Shown piece after piece: positions 35,500 through 44,065 of a stretch of DNA of 64,000 nucleotides (its first letter is position 1; each line of letters opens with the position of its first letter). The notes below the pieces were generated by a model. That model searched no databases, was not told the DNA's origin, and was given only the letters and a program-made list of their open reading frames with translations. Both the position numbers and the translations under genes were made by a program. The stretch comes from Fusibacter paucivorans (lineage in GTDB: Bacteria > Bacillota > Clostridia > Peptostreptococcales > Acidaminobacteraceae), in NCBI RefSeq assembly GCF_018390735.1, contig NZ_JAHBCL010000011.1, positions 62,001 to 126,000 on the forward strand, in the 5' to 3' direction.

Positions 35500-38427
35500 A
35501 TGAAAAGAGTATTATCTTTAGTATTAGCGTTAGTGTTAGTACTAGGCATGATGCCAACATTTGCGGCAGGTGAAACCGGAGCGGATAGCTTATACGAAAA
35601 CGGATTCATCTCAGGTGCCAATGGCGATTTAATGGTTGATAAATCATTAACTAGAGCTGAAATGGCAGTCGTATTATCAGAATTGTTTGGCGTTAAAGAA
35701 GCTGCTGCGAGCTATGCAGTTCCAGCAAATTTCTCAGATGTAAACGATCACTGGGCTAAGAGCTACATTGCTTATGGTCAAGCTGCTGGCTGGTTCGGCG
35801 GTTACCCAGACGGCACTTACAAACCAGAAGGCGTTGTATCTGGAAACGAATTAGCGGCGTTTGTATTAAACGCATTAGGTTACCAAGGTGACTATGATTT
35901 TGCAGAAGCAATCGACTATGCTGCAACAATGGGCATTGAAGTTCCTGCATCTACAGAATTAACAAGAGGCGAAGCTTTTGAATCAGTTTGGTCAACTGTC
36001 AATACACCTGTTAAAGGTTCTGACGTTGCACTCGGTGTTTCATTAGGCAAAATCGAACCTCCAGTAGTTGCACCTACAGACTTGGAAGTTGTATCTGTTA
36101 AAGCTAATAACTTAGTACAAGTTGAGGTTGTCTTCAATCAACCAGTTGATGAAGATACTGCTGAAGATACTGACAATTATGATTGGGATGACAACGATAC
36201 ACAAGATGTTATCGATGCAGCACTCCAAGAAGATGGCGAAACAGTTATCCTTACATTAGGTACTGGTACAACAATTACTGCAATGGGTCAACAAGACAAA
36301 GACACACTCACAATTTCTAACGTTCTTACAGAAGATGAAAGCGTTGAAATTGATGATACAGATGTAGATGTAACTTGGTTAGACCAAGACCTTCCTACAA
36401 TCGAAGATGTTGAAGTTGTTGGCGTAAGCACAATTAAAGTAACTTTCTCTGAACCAATGGATCCAGCTAATGTTGACAAAGGTTCATTTGAAGCGAAAGA
36501 CGGCAAATACTACATTAAAGATGTTACTGGTCAAAAGAACAACACTGAGTGGTTAGTTGAGCTCTATACTTCATTAACTACTGGTGAATTGCCATTTGAA
36601 GTAAAAACAGATGCAAAAGATTATGCTGGTTTTACTGTAATTGGTAAATCGTTCACTTTAGATGTTGTGGAAGATTCAACAGCACCTACAGTTGTAGGTT
36701 ATACGGATGCTGACCTGAATGGTATTACATTAATCTGGTCTGAAGACGTAGAATTAGTTGATGGTACTGCAGGAAACTACTACCATACAAATTCAAACAA
36801 TCCTGTTAATGGCCCGGTTGTTGCAGCTGACATTGACGGTAATGAATTGACAATGGACTTTACAACAAATGAGTTACCAGAAGGAACTGCATACGTTTAT
36901 GTTTTAGAAGACTCTGTTAGAGACCTTTGGAAAAACAAAAATGATCAACAAATGATTAAAGTTGAAGTAACTGTTGATACAACAGCACCTAAACTTGATG
37001 ATGTTGATGTAGACGAGGAAGATACACTTATTTTAACTTTCTCTGAAGATATTGATAAAAACTCTATCGACAAATCAGACTTTACTGTTCTTGATTCTGA
37101 CGGTGATGAAATTTCAACAAAACTTTCTTCAGCTAAATTAACAGATACAGATGAGATTACACTGATCTTTGCTGATGATTTAGATGGCGGCGATTATACA
37201 CTCGTTATTGAAGACTTAGAAGATTTAGCTGAAAATGAAATTGAAGCAACTTCTGTTGGTTTCACAGTAACGGATTTAACTGCTCCAGTGATCACAGGTA
37301 TTACTGCACAATTCTATCAAACAAATGTTGGTACAGTTGCAGCGCCAATCTATGATTACGTTGTTAGAGTCAACTTCCCTGAATCAATGGCAACTGATGG
37401 TGAATACTCAATCGAAGATATGACGAAATATGTCATTACTTCTGGCGGTAAAGATTATATTGTTGATGATATCAGCGATGCAGAAATTGATGTTGTTTCA
37501 GATGGCAAAGCAGTTGAAATTACATTCAATTCAAAAGATGCTAAGTTTGCACTTAGTACTGCTGACGCAGACAAAATTGAAGTAGCACGTGTTGCTGATG
37601 AAGCTGGCAATTACTCTGCAGCGCTTTCTTCAGGAGCAAAAACACTTAAGTACAGCAATGGTGATACGGTTAAAATCACTTCAGTTGAGTTAACTGATGT
37701 TGATACAATTGAAGTATCATTTGATCAAGAATTAACAACATTTGAAGCGGCTGACATCATGTTCTTTGCTTCAGCAGCTAGCACTACAGCAATTGATCCA
37801 GAATCAATTGATACAGATTTAGATGATGATGGTTTTACAGTTGCAACTTATGTATTCCCTGATGAATTTGCTTCTGATGCAACTAATGCGTATTACAGAA
37901 CAGCAGCAGGCACTGCGACAGAGCCGTTAGAATCAACAAATGATTATGGCAACTACATTAAATTGTATGGTGCATCTGCCGCTAACCTTAAAGTCGTCGA
38001 CTCTTGTGCGCCTGCACTTGCTATCTTAGCAGGCACAGATGAAGATGATGATGTACAGTTAACTACTGGTATGGCTTATAACTATACAACAGGTGTTATG
38101 TCTGCCAATGCTAATACTGATGTTATCGTGATGACATTCACTGAAACGCTTGACTCTTCATATATCGCAAAAGGTATGTTTGATGTTTCAGGTTTTGATG
38201 CAGATGAAATTACAAGTGTTGGTTTAGATCCAACAAGCAAGAAAATTGTAATCGTTCTTGATTCTTCTGATGGTAATGCTAGTGAAGGTACTACAATCAG
38301 CTTGAATGGTTCAATTTCTGATAATGTAGATAGTATTGCTACAAAACCAGATGGTTCTGCACTGTCAGATTCAACGGATCTTATTACAACATTAGAAACA
38401 GAAGTTTACAAATATACTAACGAATAA
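35500..38427 (+). CDS. Probable major S-layer protein (SLH domains, Ig-like repeats)
   Basis: 975 residues, strongly acidic. Signal peptide about residues 1-23 (RVLSLVLALVLVLGMMPTFA). SLH modules follow: about 25-70 (NGFISGANGDLMVDKSLTRA), about 75-130 (FSDVNDHWAKSYIAYGQAAG, TRAE-like GNELA) and a shorter third to about 180. The rest is a chain of SbsA/Big-type Ig-like domains, each starting like VVSVKANNLVQVEVVFNQPV, VEVVGVSTIKVTFSEPMDP, DVDEEDTLILTFSEDIDKN, VELTDVDTIEVSFDQELTT. Codon use is much narrower than in neighbours (TTA, GTT, ACA, GCA preferred), as in very highly expressed genes, and fits its strong promoter and leader. Followed by a terminator. Confidence 0.88.
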   Translation: MKRVLSLVLALVLVLGMMPTFAAGETGADSLYENGFISGANGDLMVDKSLTRAEMAVVLSELFGVKEAAASYAVPANFSDVNDHWAKSYIAYGQAAGWFGGYPDGTYKPEGVVSGNELAAFVLNALGYQGDYDFAEAIDYAATMGIEVPASTELTRGEAFESVWSTVNTPVKGSDVALGVSLGKIEPPVVAPTDLEVVSVKANNLVQVEVVFNQPVDEDTAEDTDNYDWDDNDTQDVIDAALQEDGETVILTLGTGTTITAMGQQDKDTLTISNVLTEDESVEIDDTDVDVTWLDQDLPTIEDVEVVGVSTIKVTFSEPMDPANVDKGSFEAKDGKYYIKDVTGQKNNTEWLVELYTSLTTGELPFEVKTDAKDYAGFTVIGKSFTLDVVEDSTAPTVVGYTDADLNGITLIWSEDVELVDGTAGNYYHTNSNNPVNGPVVAADIDGNELTMDFTTNELPEGTAYVYVLEDSVRDLWKNKNDQQMIKVEVTVDTTAPKLDDVDVDEEDTLILTFSEDIDKNSIDKSDFTVLDSDGDEISTKLSSAKLTDTDEITLIFADDLDGGDYTLVIEDLEDLAENEIEATSVGFTVTDLTAPVITGITAQFYQTNVGTVAAPIYDYVVRVNFPESMATDGEYSIEDMTKYVITSGGKDYIVDDISDAEIDVVSDGKAVEITFNSKDAKFALSTADADKIEVARVADEAGNYSAALSSGAKTLKYSNGDTVKITSVELTDVDTIEVSFDQELTTFEAADIMFFASAASTTAIDPESIDTDLDDDGFTVATYVFPDEFASDATNAYYRTAAGTATEPLESTNDYGNYIKLYGASAANLKVVDSCAPALAILAGTDEDDDVQLTTGMAYNYTTGVMSANANTDVIVMTFTETLDSSYIAKGMFDVSGFDADEITSVGLDPTSKKIVIVLDSSDGNASEGTTISLNGSISDNVDSIATKPDGSALSDSTDLITTLETEVYKYTNE

Positions 38428-38461
38428 TTTATTGTTCATAGTGTAAAAGAGTAATCGACTG

Positions 38462-38491
38462 GGGTTCACAGATTTTCTGTGAACCCTTTTT
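38462..38491 (+). terminator. Rho-independent terminator of the S-layer gene
   Basis: Perfect 11-bp stem GGGTTCACAGA/TCTGTGAACCC (38462-38472 with 38476-38486), three-base loop, then TTTTT. Confidence 0.92.
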
Positions 38492-38607
38492 GATTCGATA
38501 AATATAAAAGCTTAGATTAAGAAAAAAATAATAATCTTTTAATGTTTCAGTAACGAAAGTAGGGTAAAATGATAAGAGAATGAGAAACGAGGAAAGGAAT
38601 GTAGCAC

Positions 38608-39759
38608 ATGAAGAGAAAAGTTTCGATACTGATGATAATGCTGCTATTGCTTTTTCAGAATTTTGCTGTGTTTGCAGATAATGTGACGTTAGATCGTGAC
38701 ACGGCAGTGACGAGGGCAATAGAGAGCAGCAATGCAAAGGAAGATTTAAATGATTCGCTGAAGACATTAAATGGACAAGTTGCAACGCTTCATAACTATG
38801 CTAAGCAGCAGAAAGATGGGAAATCAAACTACGATTCCATGGTTGACATGATGAATGCGAATAATATTCCAATTTCCGATAAGTACTATTATACGGCAGT
38901 AGAAAAATACAATTATTTTTACAGTATGCAAATCCAGTATGAAAGTGTTAACGCGCAATACAAGGCTTTAAAAGATACTGTTGATACATTTGATCTGCAA
39001 TTAGAAGCAGGTGTAGATCAGCTAATGACAAAACTCATTTACTTAAATGAAATGCTAGTGTTGCAGAATGATTATGTTGATATTCAGTTAAAGCTTTACA
39101 AAGATGCTGAGACACAGCATGATTTAGGGCTTCTTTCGGAGAATGAATACTTAGACGCCAAGGAGAGTTACCTGAAATCGTTGTATAGTGCAAGTCAAAC
39201 ATATTACTCTCAGCAGAGCTTGGAGCTTCAATTCAAAGAGTTACTTGGACTAAACGTCGATGATACCCTGACATTAAAAGATGATTATTTAAGTCCAGAT
39301 ACAAACATTGAAACACTTGATTATTATGAGAATTTAGCATTAGAAAATCGCAATGATATTAAAAGTGCAAAATATGCACTTGATGCGGCTTACACAACTT
39401 ATGACTTAAATATGCGCGGTTTATATGATCTGACGAACAAGCTAAGAGCGCAGATGGCTGTGGATCAGGCTGAAGCGGCTTATGATGCTGTTAAGGTAGC
39501 CGCGCATCAAGATGTATTAGCGGCTTATAATGAGGTCATTAATGCTCAGAAGAATTTAGCAATCAGCCAAAAAAATTATGAAATACAGCTGGCTTCACAA
39601 AATCAAACAAAGATATCTTATGAACAGGGCTTGATTAAAAAGACTGATTTAGATCTCGTGAATTATGCGACATCAGCGAGTCTTGAAGCATTAAAGGATC
39701 AAATTAGAACGGTATACCTAGCGGTTGAGACAATTAATCAATCGACTGTTTTGGAATAG
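38608..39759 (+). CDS. Secreted TolC-like (outer membrane efflux family) protein 1
   Basis: 383 residues: signal peptide (ILMIMLLLLFQNFAVFA, cut near 24), then long alpha-helical repeats of the TolC/OEP type. The first is LDRDTAVTRAIESSNAKEDL; the second half shows the typical QHDLGLLSENEYLDAKESYL, a fold hallmark in which a glycine-leucine turn joins two helices, and ENRNDIKSAKYALDAAY starts a second copy ending YEQGLIKKTDLDL. TolC proteins are beta-barrel outer-membrane channels, yet no barrel strands are evident here and the host appears monoderm, so it may span or organise the S-layer. ATG 38608 follows AAAGGAATG at a distance; adjacent to a second copy. Confidence 0.75.
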   Translation: MKRKVSILMIMLLLLFQNFAVFADNVTLDRDTAVTRAIESSNAKEDLNDSLKTLNGQVATLHNYAKQQKDGKSNYDSMVDMMNANNIPISDKYYYTAVEKYNYFYSMQIQYESVNAQYKALKDTVDTFDLQLEAGVDQLMTKLIYLNEMLVLQNDYVDIQLKLYKDAETQHDLGLLSENEYLDAKESYLKSLYSASQTYYSQQSLELQFKELLGLNVDDTLTLKDDYLSPDTNIETLDYYENLALENRNDIKSAKYALDAAYTTYDLNMRGLYDLTNKLRAQMAVDQAEAAYDAVKVAAHQDVLAAYNEVINAQKNLAISQKNYEIQLASQNQTKISYEQGLIKKTDLDLVNYATSASLEALKDQIRTVYLAVETINQSTVLE

Positions 39760-39771
39760 ATGGAGGTAAGC

Positions 39772-40923
39772 ATGAAAAAATATTTAATAACAACATTGAT
39801 GATAGGAATGCTGTATTCGTCATTTGCATTTGCAGATACGACCATAATTGATCCATTGCTCACATTAGACGAAGTATATAATTTAGCGATTGAGAATAGT
39901 ATTGACATCAAAACAGCTGATGATAACATTGAAATTGCAGAAGACGAACTTCAAGATGCAAAGGGTGCAAAGGAAGATATCGAGTGGTCTTACAAAGACG
40001 CCGATGAATACATGACACTTGTATTTGCGGATAAGTATGATATTCCGTTGGCAGAAAATGCATTGGCTGCTGCAAAACGAGATAAAGAAAATGCTTTGAA
40101 AGATTTAAAGATTGATGTAACAAGTCGTTATATTGATTATTTACAAACGGTAGATAATCTGGAAACAAGCCAGGCTGATTTAGAACAGGCGCAAACGACC
40201 TATAATAATAAGACTAAGGAGCATGAGCTGGGGCTTATTACATCTTCCGACCTAGAAGCTTTTAATGTTTCATTGCTTCAAGCCGAACTCAATGTTCAAA
40301 TGAATGAAAATGCGTTAGAACAGGCACAAATTTCGTTTAATCAGATGATTGGCTATCCTATTGATACGCTCTTTAGATTAACGACGGTAATGGATGTTAA
40401 AACAACTGTAGATTATAATATTACAACCTTGACGAAGAATATCGAAATATTTGATCAGACGCTTTTGGATTTAAAAGAGGATCTTGCTGAAAAGGAATTG
40501 AAGCTTGAACTAATTGAAGACAATGTACTCGATACCAAATCGGTTTCGTTTAAGGGCTCCACAACGTATATTTATGGAAAATCATCGGAGTATTCAACGA
40601 CAAAAGATGATATTGAAGACTTACAGGATGATTATGATGAAGCACTCAAAAGCGAAATTATCAATCTGAGAATTGCATTTAACAGCCTTAAAAATACGGA
40701 ACTATCTGTTAATATCAATAAACTTAACTATGACAGCGCTGTCCGTCAGTTTAATACGGCAACTGTTAAAAGTGATTTAGGTCTTGTAACAGCTTATGAG
40801 CTCCAAGATGCTAAGAACAATGTTACCAATATGTACAACATATACATGACTTCAATCAATGATCTTTATACACAAGACCTTGAATTTCAAAAGACAATCG
40901 GTACGTACGAAGTGACAGAGTAA
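39772..40923 (+). CDS. Secreted TolC-like (outer membrane efflux family) protein 2
   Basis: 383 residues from ATG 39772; TGGAGG lies 5 bases before it, so the in-frame ATG at 39760 is part of the ribosome site. Signal peptide (YLITTLMIGMLYSSFAFA), then OEP-type helices: LTLDEVYNLAIENSIDIKTA, EHELGLITSSDLEAFNVSLL (the G-L turn), and in the second half NTATVKSDLGLVTAYELQDA. Weakly similar to protein 1 in layout, so probably an old tandem duplication. Starts 12 bases after gene 1; no membrane-fusion or RND partner gene is next to them. Role in this cell type is unknown. Confidence 0.75.
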   Translation: MKKYLITTLMIGMLYSSFAFADTTIIDPLLTLDEVYNLAIENSIDIKTADDNIEIAEDELQDAKGAKEDIEWSYKDADEYMTLVFADKYDIPLAENALAAAKRDKENALKDLKIDVTSRYIDYLQTVDNLETSQADLEQAQTTYNNKTKEHELGLITSSDLEAFNVSLLQAELNVQMNENALEQAQISFNQMIGYPIDTLFRLTTVMDVKTTVDYNITTLTKNIEIFDQTLLDLKEDLAEKELKLELIEDNVLDTKSVSFKGSTTYIYGKSSEYSTTKDDIEDLQDDYDEALKSEIINLRIAFNSLKNTELSVNINKLNYDSAVRQFNTATVKSDLGLVTAYELQDAKNNVTNMYNIYMTSINDLYTQDLEFQKTIGTYEVTE

Positions 40924-40993
40924 GACCTCAAATTTCAGTCAATAAATATTATCTATCCATAGATTTCTATTTTGAAAAATTTAAGACAGATAA

Positions 40994-41050
40994 AAACCGA
41001 CAAATATTTCAACTGTTTTTTCTTTTTGAAGTGTCTGTCGGTTTATTTCT
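40994..41050 (+). terminator. Probable terminator after the TolC-like pair
   Basis: AAACCGACA (40994-41002) pairs with TGTCGGTTT (41036-41044), with an internal TTCAA/TTGAA pairing in the loop, followed by ATTTCTTTCT. It separates the TolC-like genes from the convergent ligase gene. Confidence 0.6.
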
Positions 41051-41172
41051 TTCTGTATAAAGTGACTTTTACGTTGGGCATAGAGGCCTAGACTGCTCAG
41101 TGAAAATCAGTAAGAAAGTGTAATTGGTGAGCATTTTATATTCATGAATAAGGAACTATAGGAATAATGCCT

Positions 41173-42984
41173 CTATTTTGGATTTGCAGCTCCTGTCTTA
41201 GATTTAAGATAAGATAAGATGATCCCAAAGAATACCCAGAACACAGGGGAAACATGAACAGTAGAATCATTGAAAAGTGCCGCGGTGAAATAGGATGCCA
41301 TCGCAACCATTAGAGCCGATTCATAAACATCTGAAAAAACAAATGCATTTTGGTATAATCGCTTAAACCATCTTACCAATAAAACGACAATTAAGACCAA
41401 GAAACATATTAACGAGAGAATACCGGTCGATAGTGTAATTTGCAAGTAAAGATTATGGGCTTTGTCGACTACCATATTTGTTGTTTGATAGACATGTAGT
41501 TTACCAATATAATCATTCTGTGGAAAAATGAGTGCAAAATTATCCGGGCCGTATCCTAAAAGTGCATGATCGCTAATGAGCGGCAATGCACGTGACCAGA
41601 TATACCCTCTGGCTGAACCGAGGTTTTCATGGCCAGCTAAGAAAGCTGCAGAATCGACGTCATTAAGGGCTTCATAGTTGCCATACGCATTACGGTACAT
41701 GAGCTTGCCATCAATGTAATTAAACGGCCACATGACATTTTCGGCCTGTAAGGTTAAATGATACTGTCCATCATCATAAACCGTATAAAAAACAAACATA
41801 TCATGAAGTTCAGGCTGGTCAAAATACATTTTACTTTCATCGTTAATGCCGCCGTACTTGATTGGCTCGCCATTGAAGGTAAAATCAAAATCCCAGCTGT
41901 TTTCTGTCTGGGAGCGAACGATGATATCCAGTTCGCCGCCAGTAACACTGACTTTGATGATGTCGTCATCAATCGCGATGCCTTGAAGCTGATAAGCTGT
42001 ATCATTAGAGGCGAATATTTGCTTAATACGACTGCTGACTAAGCCTCCAGAGAAAGCCTCAACAGCACCAAAACACATGATTCCAACGATTAACAGTATT
42101 GCAACTGCTTTACTGTTCTTAATGATCAGATTTCGGTTGAAAATTAGAAAGACTACCATACCAACAATCAGTCCCACCATACCGCCACGCGCAGTTGAAG
42201 CAAATAGGTTAAACAGGATCAGTAAAGCTGTCAATGCATACATAATGCGTAATTTTAATGATTTTTGATAAAGTGCCATGGATAGGAACACAGGAAAGCT
42301 TAGCGTGATAAAAAAGCCGACATAATTATAATGGTAGAGCGTTTGCGAAACAAAATTTGTATCACCATAAGTTTTCACCATGGCAATTTGCTGATCGATT
42401 TTAAAAGAGGTAAGCAGTGGTCGTAGTGCTTCGCTCAGGAAAATGTCATGGCCAAAGGCTTGCCCTAAACCAATGAGAGAAAGAATAATATTGGTAACCC
42501 AAAAGACATTAAAAAGTGTGTTGATCCGTTTCTGCTCCCACTGCACACTGTAGGCAAGTAAAAAAATAACGCCATAACTGAGCAAAACCCACATGCCCTC
42601 ATAACGCTCAATAAAGCCGTTAAAAGCAACCGTTGTATTAAATGCGCTAAGCGTCGCAAAGATAACGATAACCATACTGACCAGCATTGTGAGTGGTATG
42701 ATATCCCTAAATGATTTAACTTGTTTATAAAACAATTTCAACCCCAACAGGATACAGCTAAGAATACCTACGATCTTGATAGCATTTGCCTTTATGTAGG
42801 AATACGTATCATAAGTGAGCGTCTGGCCTGTATCCCAGACGAAATCTGTCGTTGAAAATTCAACAGGAACAATGCGAATTAGCAACGGAATAAGGCCGAT
42901 GGTAATCGCTATTAGCCAGAATGCGTAAGTATCTAAATGTGTATCTAGTTGAAACGCTTTTTGCGGTTTATGCTTTTTTCCCAT
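41173..42984 (-). CDS. O-antigen-ligase-like membrane protein (WaaL/Wzy family)
   Basis: 603 residues with about 12 hydrophobic helices. The Wzy_C/O-antigen ligase domain is near residues 205-300 and its conserved region continues at about 455-530 (GSARGYIWSRALPLI, LLGYGPDNFALIFPQ, VVDKAHNLYLQI with the ligase-type H). Between the helix ending near residue 320 and that region is a hydrophilic, beta-type insertion of about 100 residues (motifs SVTGGELDIIVRSQTENSWD, DMFVFYTVYDDGQYHLTLQ), facing outside. Family members move polyprenyl-linked glycans to lipid A or, in S-layer bacteria, to proteins. ATG at 42984 follows GGAGACAG. It faces away from the glycan genes. Confidence 0.85.
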   Translation of the reverse strand: MGKKHKPQKAFQLDTHLDTYAFWLIAITIGLIPLLIRIVPVEFSTTDFVWDTGQTLTYDTYSYIKANAIKIVGILSCILLGLKLFYKQVKSFRDIIPLTMLVSMVIVIFATLSAFNTTVAFNGFIERYEGMWVLLSYGVIFLLAYSVQWEQKRINTLFNVFWVTNIILSLIGLGQAFGHDIFLSEALRPLLTSFKIDQQIAMVKTYGDTNFVSQTLYHYNYVGFFITLSFPVFLSMALYQKSLKLRIMYALTALLILFNLFASTARGGMVGLIVGMVVFLIFNRNLIIKNSKAVAILLIVGIMCFGAVEAFSGGLVSSRIKQIFASNDTAYQLQGIAIDDDIIKVSVTGGELDIIVRSQTENSWDFDFTFNGEPIKYGGINDESKMYFDQPELHDMFVFYTVYDDGQYHLTLQAENVMWPFNYIDGKLMYRNAYGNYEALNDVDSAAFLAGHENLGSARGYIWSRALPLISDHALLGYGPDNFALIFPQNDYIGKLHVYQTTNMVVDKAHNLYLQITLSTGILSLICFLVLIVVLLVRWFKRLYQNAFVFSDVYESALMVAMASYFTAALFNDSTVHVSPVFWVFFGIILSYLKSKTGAANPK

Positions 42985-43002
42985 GGTATCTGTCTCCTCA
43001 TC

Positions 43003-43045
43003 ATAGTATCAATACTATTCTATGATAATCGTCAATGGAATTCAA
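43003..43045 (-). promoter_or_regulatory. Promoter of the ligase gene with an overlapping operator-like palindrome
   Basis: On the minus strand TTGAAT (43045-43040) and TAGAAT (43022-43017), spacer 17. An inverted repeat ATAGTAT-CA-ATACTAT (43003-43018) covers the end of the -10 and the transcription start, a classical repressor position. Confidence 0.5.
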
Positions 43046-43210
43046 TCTTATGTCCTTAAATTGGTGATAACGTAATATGATTTATCACAATTATTGCTTC
43101 TCTGTGTTATTTCAATGTTTCAATTTGCTTACGAAGGTTATCAATCATGCCTAAATATAGTATAATGTTTAAGTGAAATTCTGATTAATTCAAGGGGCAT
43201 AAAAAGTGTT

Positions 43211-44065
43211 ATGTTAAGTATTATCATCGTTCACTATAAAACATTAAAAATGACCTCTGAAACAATACGGTCTATTCAAAATTCGAAGCTAAGTAGCACA
43301 TATGAAATCATTGTAGTTGATAATGCTTCCAACGATGGCAGTGTTGCGCAGTTAAGAAGTGAATTCCCAGAAGTAGACTTCATTGAGAATGATCAAAATG
43401 ATGGTTTTGCAAAAGCGAATAACATTGGTATTCGAAAGGCAAAAGGCGAATATATTCTGCTGCTTAATTCGGATATCGCTTTGGCACCTGATGCGTTGGA
43501 AAAGGCACTTCAGTACATTATAAAGAATCGTAACACCGGTATATTGGGCATAAGACTTGTACTGCCAAATGGTGTATTAGATCATACGTGCAAGCGTGGC
43601 TTCCCGACGCCAATGTCATCATTGTATTATTTTATGAAGCTTCATAAAAAATATCCAGAATCAAAGAAGTACGGACATTACACACAATCGTTTATTAATG
43701 AAGAAGAAACGGCAATTGTAGATGCGGTAGTGGGTGCGTTTATGCTCATACCAAAAGATGTGATTCAAAAAGTTGGATTGCTTGATGAATCTTTTTTCAT
43801 GTACGGCGAGGATTTGGATTATTGCTATCGTGCCCATTCAACCGGTTATGATATTGTCTATTACCCTGAAGCGCGTGCTGTTCATTTTAAAGGCGGCAGC
43901 GGTAGATCATTAAAAGTGACTTATGAATTTTATCGGGCGATGTGGCTCTTTTACAAAAAGCATTATGTACATACATATGGCCTTGGTACAACGGTTTTAG
44001 TTGGTGTGGGTATTGCGGTAATGTTTCTGTTTGCCGCTTTGAAATGGTTTTTTAGGAGAACATAA
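43211..44065 (+). CDS. Family 2 glycosyltransferase
   Basis: 284 residues. The GT-A fold opens MLSIIIVHYKTLKMTSETIR, with the nucleotide site VVDNASNDGSV (about residues 39-47) and the second acidic motif LLNSDIAL (DxD position). The C-terminus carries a hydrophobic helix (TVLVGVGIAVMFLFAALKWF), so it is membrane-bound. The C-terminal half has the EDLDYCYRA motif of rhamnosyltransferase-like enzymes. AAGGGG is 13 bases upstream; a TATAAT at 43161 is a possible -10. Last base adjoins the next gene. First sugar-adding enzyme of the locus; donor and acceptor not known. Confidence 0.9.
   Translation: MLSIIIVHYKTLKMTSETIRSIQNSKLSSTYEIIVVDNASNDGSVAQLRSEFPEVDFIENDQNDGFAKANNIGIRKAKGEYILLLNSDIALAPDALEKALQYIIKNRNTGILGIRLVLPNGVLDHTCKRGFPTPMSSLYYFMKLHKKYPESKKYGHYTQSFINEEETAIVDAVVGAFMLIPKDVIQKVGLLDESFFMYGEDLDYCYRAHSTGYDIVYYPEARAVHFKGGSGRSLKVTYEFYRAMWLFYKKHYVHTYGLGTTVLVGVGIAVMFLFAALKWFFRRT

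Noticed and set aside
38608-40923. Taking the TolC-like genes as proof of a Gram-negative host
   Set aside because: The other evidence (SLH S-layer, DUF1934, CtpA with a peptidoglycan-binding domain, RocR-like activator) points to Firmicutes, and TolC-like proteins are known there.
41758-42042. Plus-strand frame inside the ligase gene
   Set aside because: Antisense shadow of the 603-codon ligase frame.
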